In this document: positions 1 to 8,435 of the stretch, in pieces
How the letters are laid out: the number at the start of each line of letters is the position of its first letter
How positions within the stretch are numbered: position 1 is the first letter of the stretch
Assembly (NCBI GenBank): GCA_937942965.1
Contig: CALDGN010000044.1
Location: forward strand, 1-11,073
Length of the DNA stretch: 11,073 bases
Direction: 5' to 3'
Source of the DNA: an uncultured Acidimicrobiales bacterium
Lineage (GTDB): Bacteria; Actinomycetota; Acidimicrobiia; Acidimicrobiales; UBA10347
Translations under genes and position numbers: made by a program
The notes under the pieces: generated by a model
The model's input: only the letters and a program-made list of their open reading frames with translations
Databases searched by the model: none
What the model was told of the DNA's origin: nothing

Positions 1-243
1 GCGGCACCGAAGCACCGCTGGAGCCACGCCGAGCTCGCTTCGCGAGCCGCAGGCAGGCCGATCGATGGCGGATAGCCACGCTCGGCATTGGAATCGCCGA
101 GCGCTGCAACGGCCGCAGCAGGTGGCGGGTCGAACGGTGTGCCGATCGAGAGGTCAACGAGACCACCTTCGAGACGCTCGCCCAGCGGCTTGTACTCGTT
201 CAGGCGGTCGTAGGGATACGGCGGCGGCGTGTACGGAGTGCGT

Positions 244-254
<11 letters not shown>
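1..254 (-). CDS. dapC: N-succinyldiaminopimelate aminotransferase (DapC-type), N-terminal part, cut by window edge
   Basis: Only the first 84 codons are inside the window. The protein starts MSGERTPYTPPPYPYDRLNE and continues with LVDLSIGTPFDPPP (residues 32-45) and GYPPSIGLPAAREA (60-73). This is the N-terminal pattern of PLP-dependent fold-type I aminotransferases: a Ser-Ile-Gly-Thr-Pro substrate-side loop, then the Gly-Tyr-Pro...Gly-Leu-Pro-x-hydrophobic-Arg-Glu motif. The Tyr-Asp-Arg-Leu opening followed by that loop is typical of actinobacterial succinyldiaminopimelate transaminases, which make N-succinyl-LL-diaminopimelate for lysine and peptidoglycan. The catalytic lysine lies outside the window, so the substrate is inferred from N-terminal resemblance and from dapF two genes upstream. 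The ATG (252-254) overlaps the hflX stop by 11 bases and has an AGAAGGA Shine-Dalgarno 7 bases before it, so it is probably translationally coupled to hflX. Other class I/II aminotransferases remain possible. Confidence 0.8.
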
Positions 255-1731
<1,477 letters not shown>

Positions 1732-1739
1732 GGGGGACC

Positions 1740-2576
1740 TCAGTTCGCAAGATCAAGTGCTGCCACGTAGGTGCTGGGGCCGTGGAGTGTGAGCTCGGCG
1801 CCGACGTCGACCATTGCCGAGCCACCCGGCATCTCGACTCGGAACCGGGACTCGTCGGGGCGGCTCAGCGATGCGATCGCGGTCGCCGCACATGCACCAG
1901 AGCCGCAGGCTTCGGTGACACCGGCGCCGCGTTCCCAGATGAGCATCCGGATGCCGTCCGCCGTGGGCGTGACGAGATGGACGTTGATGCCGGTTGGCAT
2001 GAAGTGGGATTCGATGGCCGGGCCGATGGTCGCGATGTCGTGCGGGGCGAGGTCGGCGACCTCGATCACGATGTGGGGGTTGCCCATGTCGATCGTGTCG
2101 GCTCGCACGTAGTCGATGTGCTGCGCCAGGTCGATGTCGCCGATCTTCGGTCCGGGACCCGGAGCGCCCATTCCGACCGAGGCCGTTGCGGTGTCGCTCA
2201 GTGCGTCGGTCACCGTGAGGGCACGATCGCCAGCGTCGGTTTCGGCGATCATGTCGAGTTCATTGACGCCTCGACGAGCTGCGATGGCGTGGGCGAAGCA
2301 GCGCAGCCCGTTGCCACTGACTTCGGCTCGGCTTCCGTCAGCATTGAAGAGCACGAAGCGAGGGGCGACTCGGTGGTCGATCGTGACGATCAGGCCATCG
2401 GCGCCGATGCCGGTACGACGGTCGCACCACTGCTTGGCCCGGCCGGCTGCATCGTCAGGGACGTCGGGCCGGAACCAAACCAGGAAGTCGTTGCCGAGTC
2501 CGTGGAGCTTGTGGAGGTCATGGCGCTGCATGCGCGAGGCGACCAAGTAATCCGTTGGTGCCTGCTCCTGGGACAT
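1740..2576 (-). CDS. dapF: Diaminopimelate epimerase
   Basis: DapF interconverts LL- and meso-diaminopimelate without a cofactor, using two cysteines as acid and base, in lysine and peptidoglycan synthesis. Both catalytic motifs are present: GNGLRC (Cys93) and EACGSGACA (Cys224), numbered from the start chosen here. The N-terminal HGLGNDF (25-31), FNADGS and GNPH motifs also fit. The start at 2576 is chosen because GGAGG lies exactly 5 bases upstream, giving 278 residues, near the usual 270-290. The frame stays open to an ATG at 2627 (295 residues), which lacks a Shine-Dalgarno. An internal ATG at 2531 (MQRHDLHKLHGLGND) would also keep the whole conserved domain but lacks a ribosome site. The gene lies 82 bases after miaA, and its TGA is part of the hflX Shine-Dalgarno. 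Confidence 0.95.
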   Translation of the reverse strand: MSQEQAPTDYLVASRMQRHDLHKLHGLGNDFLVWFRPDVPDDAAGRAKQWCDRRTGIGADGLIVTIDHRVAPRFVLFNADGSRAEVSGNGLRCFAHAIAARRGVNELDMIAETDAGDRALTVTDALSDTATASVGMGAPGPGPKIGDIDLAQHIDYVRADTIDMGNPHIVIEVADLAPHDIATIGPAIESHFMPTGINVHLVTPTADGIRMLIWERGAGVTEACGSGACAATAIASLSRPDESRFRVEMPGGSAMVDVGAELTLHGPSTYVAALDLAN

Positions 2577-2580
2577 CGAT

Positions 2581-2586
2581 GCCTCC
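2581..2586 (-). promoter_or_regulatory. Shine-Dalgarno deciding the dapF start
   Basis: GGAGGC on the minus strand, with GGAGG ending 5 bases before the ATG at 2576-2574. Neither the longer (2627) nor the shorter (2531) in-frame ATG has a comparable site, so this settles the start as far as sequence alone can. Confidence 0.7.
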
Positions 2587-2658
2587 GACATGGAGCCCAG
2601 TGTGGCACCGGAACGCGGCTGCGCCATCAGACTTGCGTCGAATTCCGAGAGGCTTCTC

Positions 2659-3591
2659 TCAGCTGCCGCCGTTCGGGGCGAGCAGCGCAGCCATTCGGCC
2701 TACGAGCGCGTCGACGTCGATCTCGTCGAGATCGGCCCATTCGATGCGAGGGTCGCGCCGGAACCACCGTTGCTGGCGGCGAGCGAAGCGACGAGTGCGC
2801 TGCTTCGCAAGGTCGAGCGCTTCGTCGAGCGGCAACCCTTCTTCGACATGGAGCAGCAGCTCTCGATACCCGAGTGCCTGGCGGGCGGTTCGGGATAGCC
2901 CTTCGGGACGCTCAGCCAGGCGCACAACTTCTTCGAGGAAGCCCTGCTCCATCTGGACGCCGTACCGGGCGTCGATGCGTTCGTCGAGCGACGGCCGGGG
3001 GCGATCGCATGCGAGCTGGTGGGTTGGGATCGCGGGGTAGGCGTCGAGGCCAGGGCCCCACTCAGAGAAGCGCCGGCCGCTCGCCAGCGTGACTTCGAGT
3101 GCCCGCACGACCCGGCGGCGGTTCGTCGGCTCCATGCGGCCAGCGGCGACGGGATCGAGCTCAGCGAGCCGAGCGAACAGCACCGCAGTGTCTGGTTCCG
3201 CGTCGACTTCGGCCCGGGCGTCGGGGTACTGGCCGGGAATCTCGAAGTCGTCGACGACGGCACGCACATACAGGCCGGTCCCGCCTACGAGCACCGGCAC
3301 CCCTCCCCTGCTCACGATGTCGACGACGACGGCTTCGACGTCGGCGGCGAAGCGGGAGACGGTGTAGTCCTCGTGCGGGTCGAGCACGTCGATGAGATGG
3401 TGGCGGACCGCTGCCTGTTCTTCGGCGGTCGGCTTGGCCGTCCCGATGTCCATGCCCCGATAGACCTGCATCGAGTCCGCGGAGATGATCTCGACTCGCG
3501 GGTCGGCCATGGCGAGTGCCATCGCCGTCGAGGATTTCCCCGATGCAGTTGGGCCAATGATGGCGAGCGGGATCACAGGCGCAGAGGCCAT
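2659..3591 (-). CDS. miaA: tRNA dimethylallyltransferase
   Basis: MiaA transfers a dimethylallyl group to N6 of A37 in tRNAs that read UNN codons, giving i6A, the substrate of MiaB encoded just upstream. From the ATG at 3591 the protein has 310 residues, normal for the family. It contains the P-loop GPTASGKS (13-20), SADSMQVYRGMDIGTAKPT (37-55) with the conserved Asp-Ser-x-Gln-Val-Tyr element, GGTGLYVRAV, RRVVRALEV, and a C-terminal TRRFARRQQRWFRRD tRNA-binding segment. The frame is open upstream to a GTG at 3684 inside miaB, but those 31 residues show no family resemblance. The chosen start lies 28 bases after the miaB stop. It has no good Shine-Dalgarno, so translation probably relies on coupling to miaB. 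Confidence 0.95.
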   Translation of the reverse strand: MASAPVIPLAIIGPTASGKSSTAMALAMADPRVEIISADSMQVYRGMDIGTAKPTAEEQAAVRHHLIDVLDPHEDYTVSRFAADVEAVVVDIVSRGGVPVLVGGTGLYVRAVVDDFEIPGQYPDARAEVDAEPDTAVLFARLAELDPVAAGRMEPTNRRRVVRALEVTLASGRRFSEWGPGLDAYPAIPTHQLACDRPRPSLDERIDARYGVQMEQGFLEEVVRLAERPEGLSRTARQALGYRELLLHVEEGLPLDEALDLAKQRTRRFARRQQRWFRRDPRIEWADLDEIDVDALVGRMAALLAPNGGS

Positions 3592-3619
3592 CAGAAATCG
3601 TTCGGGGTCAGTCAGCCGC

Positions 3620-5035
3620 TCAGGCCGAGACGACCGGGATGCGGCGTCGCCGCTGTGGTGCGGCCGTGACAGCGACGAGCTCACCCATCAGGTACTGCAT
3701 CGAGGCGTCGGTGATTGTGACGTCGGCGTAGCTGCCGGGCTTGATCAACTCTGGCGACGGGAAGTGCACCAGCTTGTTCTGGCGTGTACGGCCGGTGGTC
3801 ACGTTGGGGTCCCGCTTGGACGGGCCTTCGATCACGACCTCTTCGGTCTTGCCGATGCGGGCGGCGTGCTTGGCCCGGCCCGAGCGTTCGATGACGACGC
3901 GGAGGCGCTCGTAGCGGTCCTTGACGACCTCGGGGTCGCAGAAGTCGGCTTCCATCTCGGCAGCTTCGGTGCCCGATCGGGGCGAGAAGACGAAGGTGTA
4001 GGCGCTGTCGTACTGGGCTTCGGCCGCAACTTCGAGGGTGCGTTCGAAGTCGTCGTCGGTCTCGCCGGGGAAACCGACGATGATGTCGGTCGTGACGGCG
4101 AGGTCTGGGATCGTGGCCCGGGCTTCAGCTAGTACTCGCAGGTAGCGCTCGGCGTTGTAGCCACGATGCATGAGGGCCAGAACGCGGTCGCTACCGGATT
4201 GGAGCGGCAGGTGTAGGTGCTCACACACCGCATCGGTTTCGGCCATGGCCTCGGCGACGTCGATACCCATGTCCTTGGGGTGCGGGCTGGTGTACCGGAC
4301 ACGGCGGATGCCTCGGACGTCGCCAACCGAGCGAAGCAGGTTGGCGAACATCGGGCGGATGCGAACGTCGTCACCGGCGCGGCGGGCGGCGAGCGCCAGG
4401 TCGCGGCCGTAACTGTTGACGTTCTGGCCAAGGAGCGTGACTTCGGTGATGCCTTCGCGTGCGAGCTCTTCGACCTCGCCGACGAGTTCGTGCATCGGAC
4501 GCGAGACCTCGGGGCCTCGGACCGCAGGCACGATGCAGAACGCACAGTTGTTATCGCAGCCGATCTGGATAGTGACCCAGGCGGCGTGGTCGCTCTCACG
4601 GCGAGCGGGCAGCGCCGACGGGAACGCCTCGGCGTCGTCACGAGCAGCAGCTTCGAGAATCTCGACGATGGGGCCTTGGGTGCGAGCGACTTCGAGCAGC
4701 TCGGCCGCACGATGCACATTGTGGGTGCCGAAGACGACATCGACGTGGCCAGCTCGCTCGCGGATCTCGTCGCGGTCCTTTTGCGCCAAGCAGCCAGCGA
4801 CGGCGATCTGCAGGTCAGGCTTGTCGGCCTTCATTTGCTTGAGATGGCCGAGCTGGCCATAGAGCTTGTTGTCGGCGTTCTCTCGGATGCAGCACGTGTT
4901 GAGCACGACGACATCGGCGTCTTCCATCGACGACGCCTCGGTCATGCCGTCGTCTTGGAGGAGACCGGCGATGCGTTCGGTGTCGTGTTCGTTCATCTGG
5001 CACCCGTACGTGCGGATGAAGTACTGCTGCGTCAC
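3620..5035 (-). CDS. miaB: tRNA-2-methylthio-N6-dimethylallyladenosine synthase
   Basis: MiaB is a radical-SAM methylthiotransferase that converts i6A37 to ms2i6A37 in tRNA. From the GTG at 5035 it has 471 residues. The N-terminal UPF0004 domain carries the three auxiliary-cluster cysteines Cys12 (YGCQMN), Cys48 (NTCCIREN) and Cys82 (AGCLAQ). The radical-SAM motif CDNNCAFC follows with Cys160, Cys164 and Cys167, then GFPGETDDDF. A TRAM RNA-binding domain occupies about 395-460. The frame continues upstream to 5122, but that would read through a terminator hairpin, and the TQQYFIRTYGCQMN opening is the normal family N-terminus. Before the GTG there is TATCCT with 6 intervening bases and no Shine-Dalgarno, so the mRNA may be leaderless. 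It heads the miaB-miaA-dapF-hflX-dapC run. Confidence 0.96.
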   Translation of the reverse strand: MTQQYFIRTYGCQMNEHDTERIAGLLQDDGMTEASSMEDADVVVLNTCCIRENADNKLYGQLGHLKQMKADKPDLQIAVAGCLAQKDRDEIRERAGHVDVVFGTHNVHRAAELLEVARTQGPIVEILEAAARDDAEAFPSALPARRESDHAAWVTIQIGCDNNCAFCIVPAVRGPEVSRPMHELVGEVEELAREGITEVTLLGQNVNSYGRDLALAARRAGDDVRIRPMFANLLRSVGDVRGIRRVRYTSPHPKDMGIDVAEAMAETDAVCEHLHLPLQSGSDRVLALMHRGYNAERYLRVLAEARATIPDLAVTTDIIVGFPGETDDDFERTLEVAAEAQYDSAYTFVFSPRSGTEAAEMEADFCDPEVVKDRYERLRVVIERSGRAKHAARIGKTEEVVIEGPSKRDPNVTTGRTRQNKLVHFPSPELIKPGSYADVTITDASMQYLMGELVAVTAAPQRRRRIPVVSA

Positions 5036-5041
5036 ACCGCA

Positions 5042-5047
5042 AGGATA
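5042..5047 (-). promoter_or_regulatory. Candidate -10 element for leaderless miaB
   Basis: TATCCT on the minus strand ends 6 bases before the GTG at 5035, placing a typical start of transcription on or next to the start codon. No clear -35 hexamer is visible 16-18 bases upstream. It lies after the terminator at 5074-5120, which makes a fresh promoter for the miaB operon necessary if that terminator is efficient. Confidence 0.45.
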
Positions 5048-5073
5048 GGGCTGCTCGGAGCCCAATAGAGGCC

Positions 5074-5120
5074 AGAAAACGAGGCAACCGCCGGTGCGGA
5101 ATGGACGCACCAGCGGTTGC
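5074..5120 (-). terminator. Intrinsic terminator at end of recA-miaB spacer
   Basis: On the minus strand a long hairpin (arms 5113-5120 with 5106-5111, against 5084-5091 with 5093-5098) pairs GCAACCGC with GCGGTTGC and GGTGCG with CGCACC. That is 14 pairs with one mismatch and a 7-base loop. It is followed on the minus strand by CTCGTTTTCT, a fair U-tract. It would end transcripts coming from recA or from any RNA in the spacer, just before miaB. On the plus strand no U-tract follows. Confidence 0.75.
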
Positions 5121-5130
5121 ACCGTGGCAC

Positions 5131-5156
5131 CTGAAGGCGGGATGGTGTGCCTTCAG
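5131..5156. repeat. Perfect 8-bp inverted repeat
   Basis: CTGAAGGC (5131-5138) and GCCTTCAG (5149-5156) flank a 10-base loop, 10 bases before the terminator hairpin in the minus-strand direction. No U-tract follows, so it is not a terminator by itself. Confidence 0.7.
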
Positions 5157-5262
5157 ACGCTCTCAAAGCCCCTACTCCGGGGACAAAGCGAGGGTTGGTG
5201 GCCCCTCACTGTCGGCCCGCTGGCGGTGGAGGTAGCACCGCAATTGCGAACCCGCTTGCCGT

Positions 5263-5291
5263 CCGGCTGACCGTCAGTACACGGTCGCCGG
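5263..5291. repeat. Inverted repeat, 11 pairs with one bulge
   Basis: On the minus strand CCGGCGACCGT pairs with ACGGTC-A-GCCGG around a GTACTG loop. Only one base is unpaired in the stem. It lies immediately next to the 5300-5328 repeat, so the two would form neighbouring stems. Confidence 0.75.
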
Positions 5292-5299
5292 TCGAGAGA

Positions 5300-5328
5300 C
5301 ATCGGGACGCCCCAGCAGCGTCCCGATG
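5300..5328. repeat. Perfect 11-bp inverted repeat
   Basis: CATCGGGACGC (5300-5310) and its exact reverse complement (5318-5328) flank a 7-base loop, 112 bases after the recA stop. On the minus strand it is followed by TCTCTCG, which is only a weak U-tract, so it could act as a poor first terminator for recA or as a stem of the candidate RNA. Confidence 0.75.
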
Positions 5329-5439
5329 ATGCGCACCAGACGGGACGAACTCCCCGTCGGAGCGAGTTGTCAGCGATTGGCCGCCACCTGCACAGCTACA
5401 CGGGCTGAGGCAAGGGCTGGGTGGCCAAACGCCAGATGA

Positions 5440-6504
<1,065 letters not shown>

Positions 6505-6510
6505 TGGGGT

Positions 6511-6519
6511 GTCTCCTTG
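6511..6519 (-). promoter_or_regulatory. Shine-Dalgarno deciding the recA GTG start
   Basis: CAAGGAGAC on the minus strand, with AAGGAG ending 8 bases before the GTG at 6504. It fixes the 354-residue RecA and excludes the longer open frame, whose extra residues do not resemble RecA. Confidence 0.8.
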
Positions 6520-6589
6520 TTCGTGCCCGGAAGCACTGCGTCTAACCGCTGCTGGGTCCGGGTCGGTGGTGGTGGGGAAGGTGATTGAG

Positions 6590-6612
6590 ACGTTACGAGG
6601 GGGGTGTGACAG
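6590..6612 (-). promoter_or_regulatory. Possible second recA promoter, RecA-NDp-like
   Basis: On the minus strand CTGTCACAC is followed after 8 bases by TAACGT. The actinobacterial LexA-independent damage promoter (RecA-NDp, used by PafBC in mycobacteria) is described as TTGTCRGTG-N8-TANNNT. Here the spacing and the TANNNT fit, as do five of nine positions in the upstream element, but the last three bases of that element do not. It would lie between the LexA-controlled promoter and the gene, the same arrangement as in mycobacteria. Weak evidence. Confidence 0.25.
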
Positions 6613-6690
6613 TCTCGCCGGAACCGATTTCGCACCCCGGTGATCGAGGTTTGGATCGGCCCGTTCGACGGCTGACTGCGGCACGCCACA

Positions 6691-6704
6691 CGAACGCTTG
6701 TTCG
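6691..6704. promoter_or_regulatory. LexA (SOS) box 1 of recA
   Basis: CGAACGCTTGTTCG is a dyad with perfect CGAAC/GTTCG arms and a 4-base centre, matching the Gram-positive/actinobacterial SOS box GAAC-N4-GTTC. Relative to the predicted recA promoter (-10 at 6715-6720) it lies just inside the transcribed region, where bound LexA would block initiation or early elongation. Confidence 0.85.
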
Positions 6705-6714
6705 CAATGACACG

Positions 6715-6744
6715 AGAGTAATTCGAACAGTCGTTCGATCGCAA
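6715..6744 (-). promoter_or_regulatory. Predicted recA promoter with operator in the spacer
   Basis: On the minus strand TTGCGA (6744-6739) and TACTCT (6720-6715) are separated by 18 bases. The match to the -35 and -10 consensus is moderate, but SOS box 2 sits entirely within the spacer, which supports this as the LexA-repressed recA promoter. Transcription would start near 6708, leaving a leader of about 200 bases. Confidence 0.5.
6723..6738. promoter_or_regulatory. LexA (SOS) box 2 of recA
   Basis: TCGAACAGTCGTTCGA has perfect 6-base dyad arms (TCGAAC/GTTCGA) around a 4-base centre and matches the mycobacterial-type SOS box closely. Its centre is 33 bp from that of box 1, about three helical turns, so two LexA dimers would lie on the same face of the DNA. 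Confidence 0.88.
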
Positions 6745-6861
6745 GGCTTTCCTTGGAGAACTTCTCAGATCCGCATGATTACAACGTCAATCGGGTCTAC
6801 CCCACTGCCCCGCCCGCCTCATTCGGGACACAAAGCCCTCGATTTCGGTTCGCCGAGGCCG

Positions 6862-6867
6862 TACTGT
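6862..6867 (+). promoter_or_regulatory. Candidate -10 element for leaderless glutamate dehydrogenase
   Basis: TACTGT ends 6 bases before the GTG at 6874. No Shine-Dalgarno lies in the right window, and the nearest GAGG is about 15 bases away. No good -35 hexamer is visible. Confidence 0.4.
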
Positions 6868-6873
6868 TCCCCC

Positions 6874-8127
6874 GTGAGCTCTTTGCATCTCAACGCCGTT
6901 CGCCAGTTCGAGCAGGCCGCGAGCTTGCTCGGGCTCTCCGAAGCTGACCGTGCCATCCTGGCTGTGCCCAAGAACGAAGTCATCGTGAACTTCCCGGTCA
7001 CCATGGACAATGGCACCGTCGAGGTCCTGACGGGCTACCGGGTCCAGCACAACAACTCGCTCGGCCCGTACAAGGGCGGCATGCGATTCTCCCCCGCCGT
7101 CGATCTCGACGAAGTGCGGGCACTCGCCACCTGGATGACGTTCAAGACGGCGCTCGTCGACATCCCGTTCGGCGGGGCGAAGGGCGGTATCGCGATCGAT
7201 CCCCGCAACTACTCAGCGGGTGAGCTCGAGCGCATCGTGCGGCGGTTCACGTTCGCGCTCGGTTCCAACATTGGTCCTGATCACGACATCCCCGCGCCCG
7301 ACATGGGCACCAACGCGCAGACGATGGTCTGGATGATGGACACCTACTCGTCGATGGCGTCCGTTGCCGATCGCCACACCGTCCGACGGGTCGTGACCGG
7401 CAAGACCGTGGCGACAGGCGGAAGCCGCGGTCGTGACAAAGCGACTGGCCAAGGCGTGACCTTTGTCCTCGATGCCTGGCTGAACCGCACCGGAGGCAGC
7501 ATCGACGGCAAGCGAGTCGCCATTCAGGGATTCGGCAACGTGGGCGAGCACGCCGCCCGCACCTTGGTCAAGGCTGGTGCCACCGTCGTGGCCGCCGCTG
7601 ACCACACCGGTGCGATCTACAACGGCAACGGCATCGACCCAGAACAGCTTTGGCAGTACACGTCGACCCATCACGGCATCAAGGGAGCGCCCGACGGCGA
7701 GCCGATCACCGATGACGATCTCTGGCGCGTCGACTGCGACGTCTTCGTCCCCGCGGCGCTCGAGAACCAGCTCTGCGAACGTCGAGCGCTCGATCTGACG
7801 GCCACCGTCGTCGTCGAAGGCGCCAACGGCCCAACTACCCCCGAGGCCGAGCTCGTCTTGGCCGACCGGGGCGTGACGGTGCTTCCGGACATTCTCGGCA
7901 ATGCCGGCGGTGTCACCGTGTCGTACTTCGAGTGGGTGCAGAACCGTGCCGGCGATGCCTGGACGCTGTCCGACGTCGATGCCCGGTTGCGGCGGCTGCT
8001 TCGCGACGCGACCGACGAAACCTTGGCGGCAGCCAAAGAGTTTGATTGCACGCTTCGCGATGCGGCCTATGTCGTCGCGCTTCGTCGGCTCACCACGGTT
8101 ATGGCCCAGCGAGGCGTGTTCCCCTAG
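6874..8127 (+). CDS. gdhA: Glutamate dehydrogenase (Glu/Leu/Phe/Val dehydrogenase family)
   Basis: The enzyme interconverts glutamate with 2-oxoglutarate and ammonia using NAD(P). From the GTG at 6874 it has 417 residues, the usual size of the smaller hexameric class. The substrate domain carries GPYKGGMRF (Lys67), the WMTFKTAL segment (Lys91), the catalytic GGAKGG (Lys103) and PAPDMGT with catalytic Asp143. Ser350 in GGVTVSYFEWVQN sits where glutamate enzymes bind the side-chain carboxylate. The Rossmann domain has GFGNVG (219-224). Leucine dehydrogenases have a different glycine-rich loop and are shorter, so glutamate is the best substrate call; NAD versus NADP is not decided. The frame is open upstream to 6775, but those 33 residues are not family-like. 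The symbol is the generic one for this activity. It is divergent from recA and appears monocistronic. Confidence 0.92.
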   Translation: MSSLHLNAVRQFEQAASLLGLSEADRAILAVPKNEVIVNFPVTMDNGTVEVLTGYRVQHNNSLGPYKGGMRFSPAVDLDEVRALATWMTFKTALVDIPFGGAKGGIAIDPRNYSAGELERIVRRFTFALGSNIGPDHDIPAPDMGTNAQTMVWMMDTYSSMASVADRHTVRRVVTGKTVATGGSRGRDKATGQGVTFVLDAWLNRTGGSIDGKRVAIQGFGNVGEHAARTLVKAGATVVAAADHTGAIYNGNGIDPEQLWQYTSTHHGIKGAPDGEPITDDDLWRVDCDVFVPAALENQLCERRALDLTATVVVEGANGPTTPEAELVLADRGVTVLPDILGNAGGVTVSYFEWVQNRAGDAWTLSDVDARLRRLLRDATDETLAAAKEFDCTLRDAAYVVALRRLTTVMAQRGVFP

Positions 8128-8133
8128 TCCCGC

Positions 8134-8337
8134 TTAGCGGCGCGGTTTCGTTCGATCGCTGAGAAAGACGATCGCGATCGCGGTTGGGATGATGAAGAAC
8201 GTGCCCAGCAGCCAAAACAGTGGCAGCGAGTGGCCCTTGCGCGCTGCGGCGCGTCCGGTGAGGTAGCCCAGCCCGATCTGGATCAGCGCTGCCACCGCAA
8301 AGATCAGCACGATTACAGGTGTCGACACGCCGTCCAT
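8134..8337 (-). CDS. Small two-helix membrane protein, function unknown
   Basis: A 67-residue protein starting MDGVSTPVIVLIFAVAALIQ. It has two predicted membrane helices (about residues 7-28 and 38-60) joined by a short basic loop, TGRAAARKGHS, and a charged end SDRTKPRR. The positive loop suggests that both termini lie outside and the loop inside. The loop followed by Leu-Pro-Leu-Phe-Trp-Leu-Leu-Gly resembles small actinobacterial proteins with an Ala-x-x-Lys-Gly-(Arg/His)-Ser motif between two helices, none with a function I know. The start at 8337 is preferred because a TANNNT hexamer ends 7 bases upstream. The frame is open to 8466, but that part is rich in Arg/Gly/Thr and would overlap the divergent lipoprotein gene. 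Its stop faces the glutamate dehydrogenase stop with only 6 bases between. Confidence 0.7.
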   Translation of the reverse strand: MDGVSTPVIVLIFAVAALIQIGLGYLTGRAAARKGHSLPLFWLLGTFFIIPTAIAIVFLSDRTKPRR

Positions 8338-8344
8338 ACCCGTC

Positions 8345-8350
8345 ACGGTA
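8345..8350 (-). promoter_or_regulatory. Candidate -10 element for leaderless small membrane protein
   Basis: TACCGT on the minus strand ends 7 bases before the ATG at 8337. No convincing Shine-Dalgarno is present (only ACGGGT next to the ATG). Confidence 0.35.
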
Positions 8351-8384
8351 GAGCAGCCGGACGCGGCGACCGTGGAGTGCGCGA

Positions 8385-8398
8385 GGGGACACGTCCCC
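8385..8398. promoter_or_regulatory. Perfect dyad between divergent promoters, possible operator
   Basis: GGGGAC-AC-GTCCCC is a 6-base perfect inverted repeat with a 2-base centre. It lies in the 98-base space between the divergent small membrane protein and the lipoprotein gene, just upstream of where the -35 region of the latter should be. A dimeric regulator site is a reasonable guess; it has no U-tract and so is not a terminator. Confidence 0.35.
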
Positions 8399-8422
8399 CT
8401 TATGCGGCGGCGGGGAGTTCCG

Positions 8423-8428
8423 TACGTT
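8423..8428 (+). promoter_or_regulatory. Candidate -10 element for leaderless lipoprotein mRNA
   Basis: TACGTT ends 7 bases before the ATG at 8436. The only purine-rich stretch (GGGGAG, 8412-8417) is 18 bases from the ATG, too far for a Shine-Dalgarno. A 17-base spacer would put TTATGC in the -35 position, a poor match. Confidence 0.4.
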
Positions 8429-8435
8429 CGATCAC

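Larger units (their letters stand above)
5121..5439 (-). ncRNA. Candidate structured RNA / structured recA 3' region (no known family recognised)
   Basis: No gene is visible in these 319 bases: stops are frequent in all frames and recX, usually found here, is absent. The stretch is instead a chain of inverted repeats. They are 5339-5358 (GACGGG/CCCGTC), 5300-5328 (11 perfect pairs, loop 7), 5263-5291 (11 pairs with one bulge, loop 6), 5223-5241 (GCGGTG/CACCGC), 5190-5207 (GAGGG/CCCTC) and 5131-5156 (8 perfect pairs). The terminator at 5074-5120 follows. I checked by eye for tmRNA, RNase P, SRP and 6S landmarks and saw none. It may be an independent small RNA, a stable processed 3' end of the recA mRNA, or a regulatory leader ahead of miaB. 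The minus-strand direction is inferred from the terminator and the flanking genes; no convincing promoter was found. Confidence 0.45.

Noticed and set aside
2647..2660. GAGAG-GCTT-CTCTC hairpin at the end of miaA
   Set aside because: Only five pairs, overlaps the miaA stop, and has no U-tract; too weak for a terminator within an otherwise tight operon.
1782..3092. 436-codon plus-strand open frame opposite dapF and miaA
   Set aside because: It lies antisense across two well-recognised genes, has no domain-like sequence, is rich in Arg/Gly/Asp as expected for a reverse reading of high-GC codons, and has no ribosome site.
3592..3684. Longer miaA starting with GTG at 3684
   Set aside because: The extra 31 residues overlap miaB, have no family resemblance and no Shine-Dalgarno; the P-loop normally lies about 10-15 residues from the start, as with the ATG at 3591.
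5221..5249. Plus-strand sequence GGAGGTAGCACCGCAA resembling a T-box antiterminator core
   Set aside because: It differs from the AGGGTGGNACCGCG core by an insertion, has no specifier stem that I can see, and no plus-strand gene follows.
5147..5329. 60-codon plus-strand open frame in the recA-miaB spacer
   Set aside because: No ribosome site, no hydrophobic or domain pattern, and it runs across perfect hairpins; the spacer looks like RNA, not protein.
6505..6744. N-terminal extension of RecA by 80 residues
   Set aside because: It would run through both SOS boxes and the promoter and does not resemble RecA; GTG at 6504 with AAGGAG gives the standard protein.
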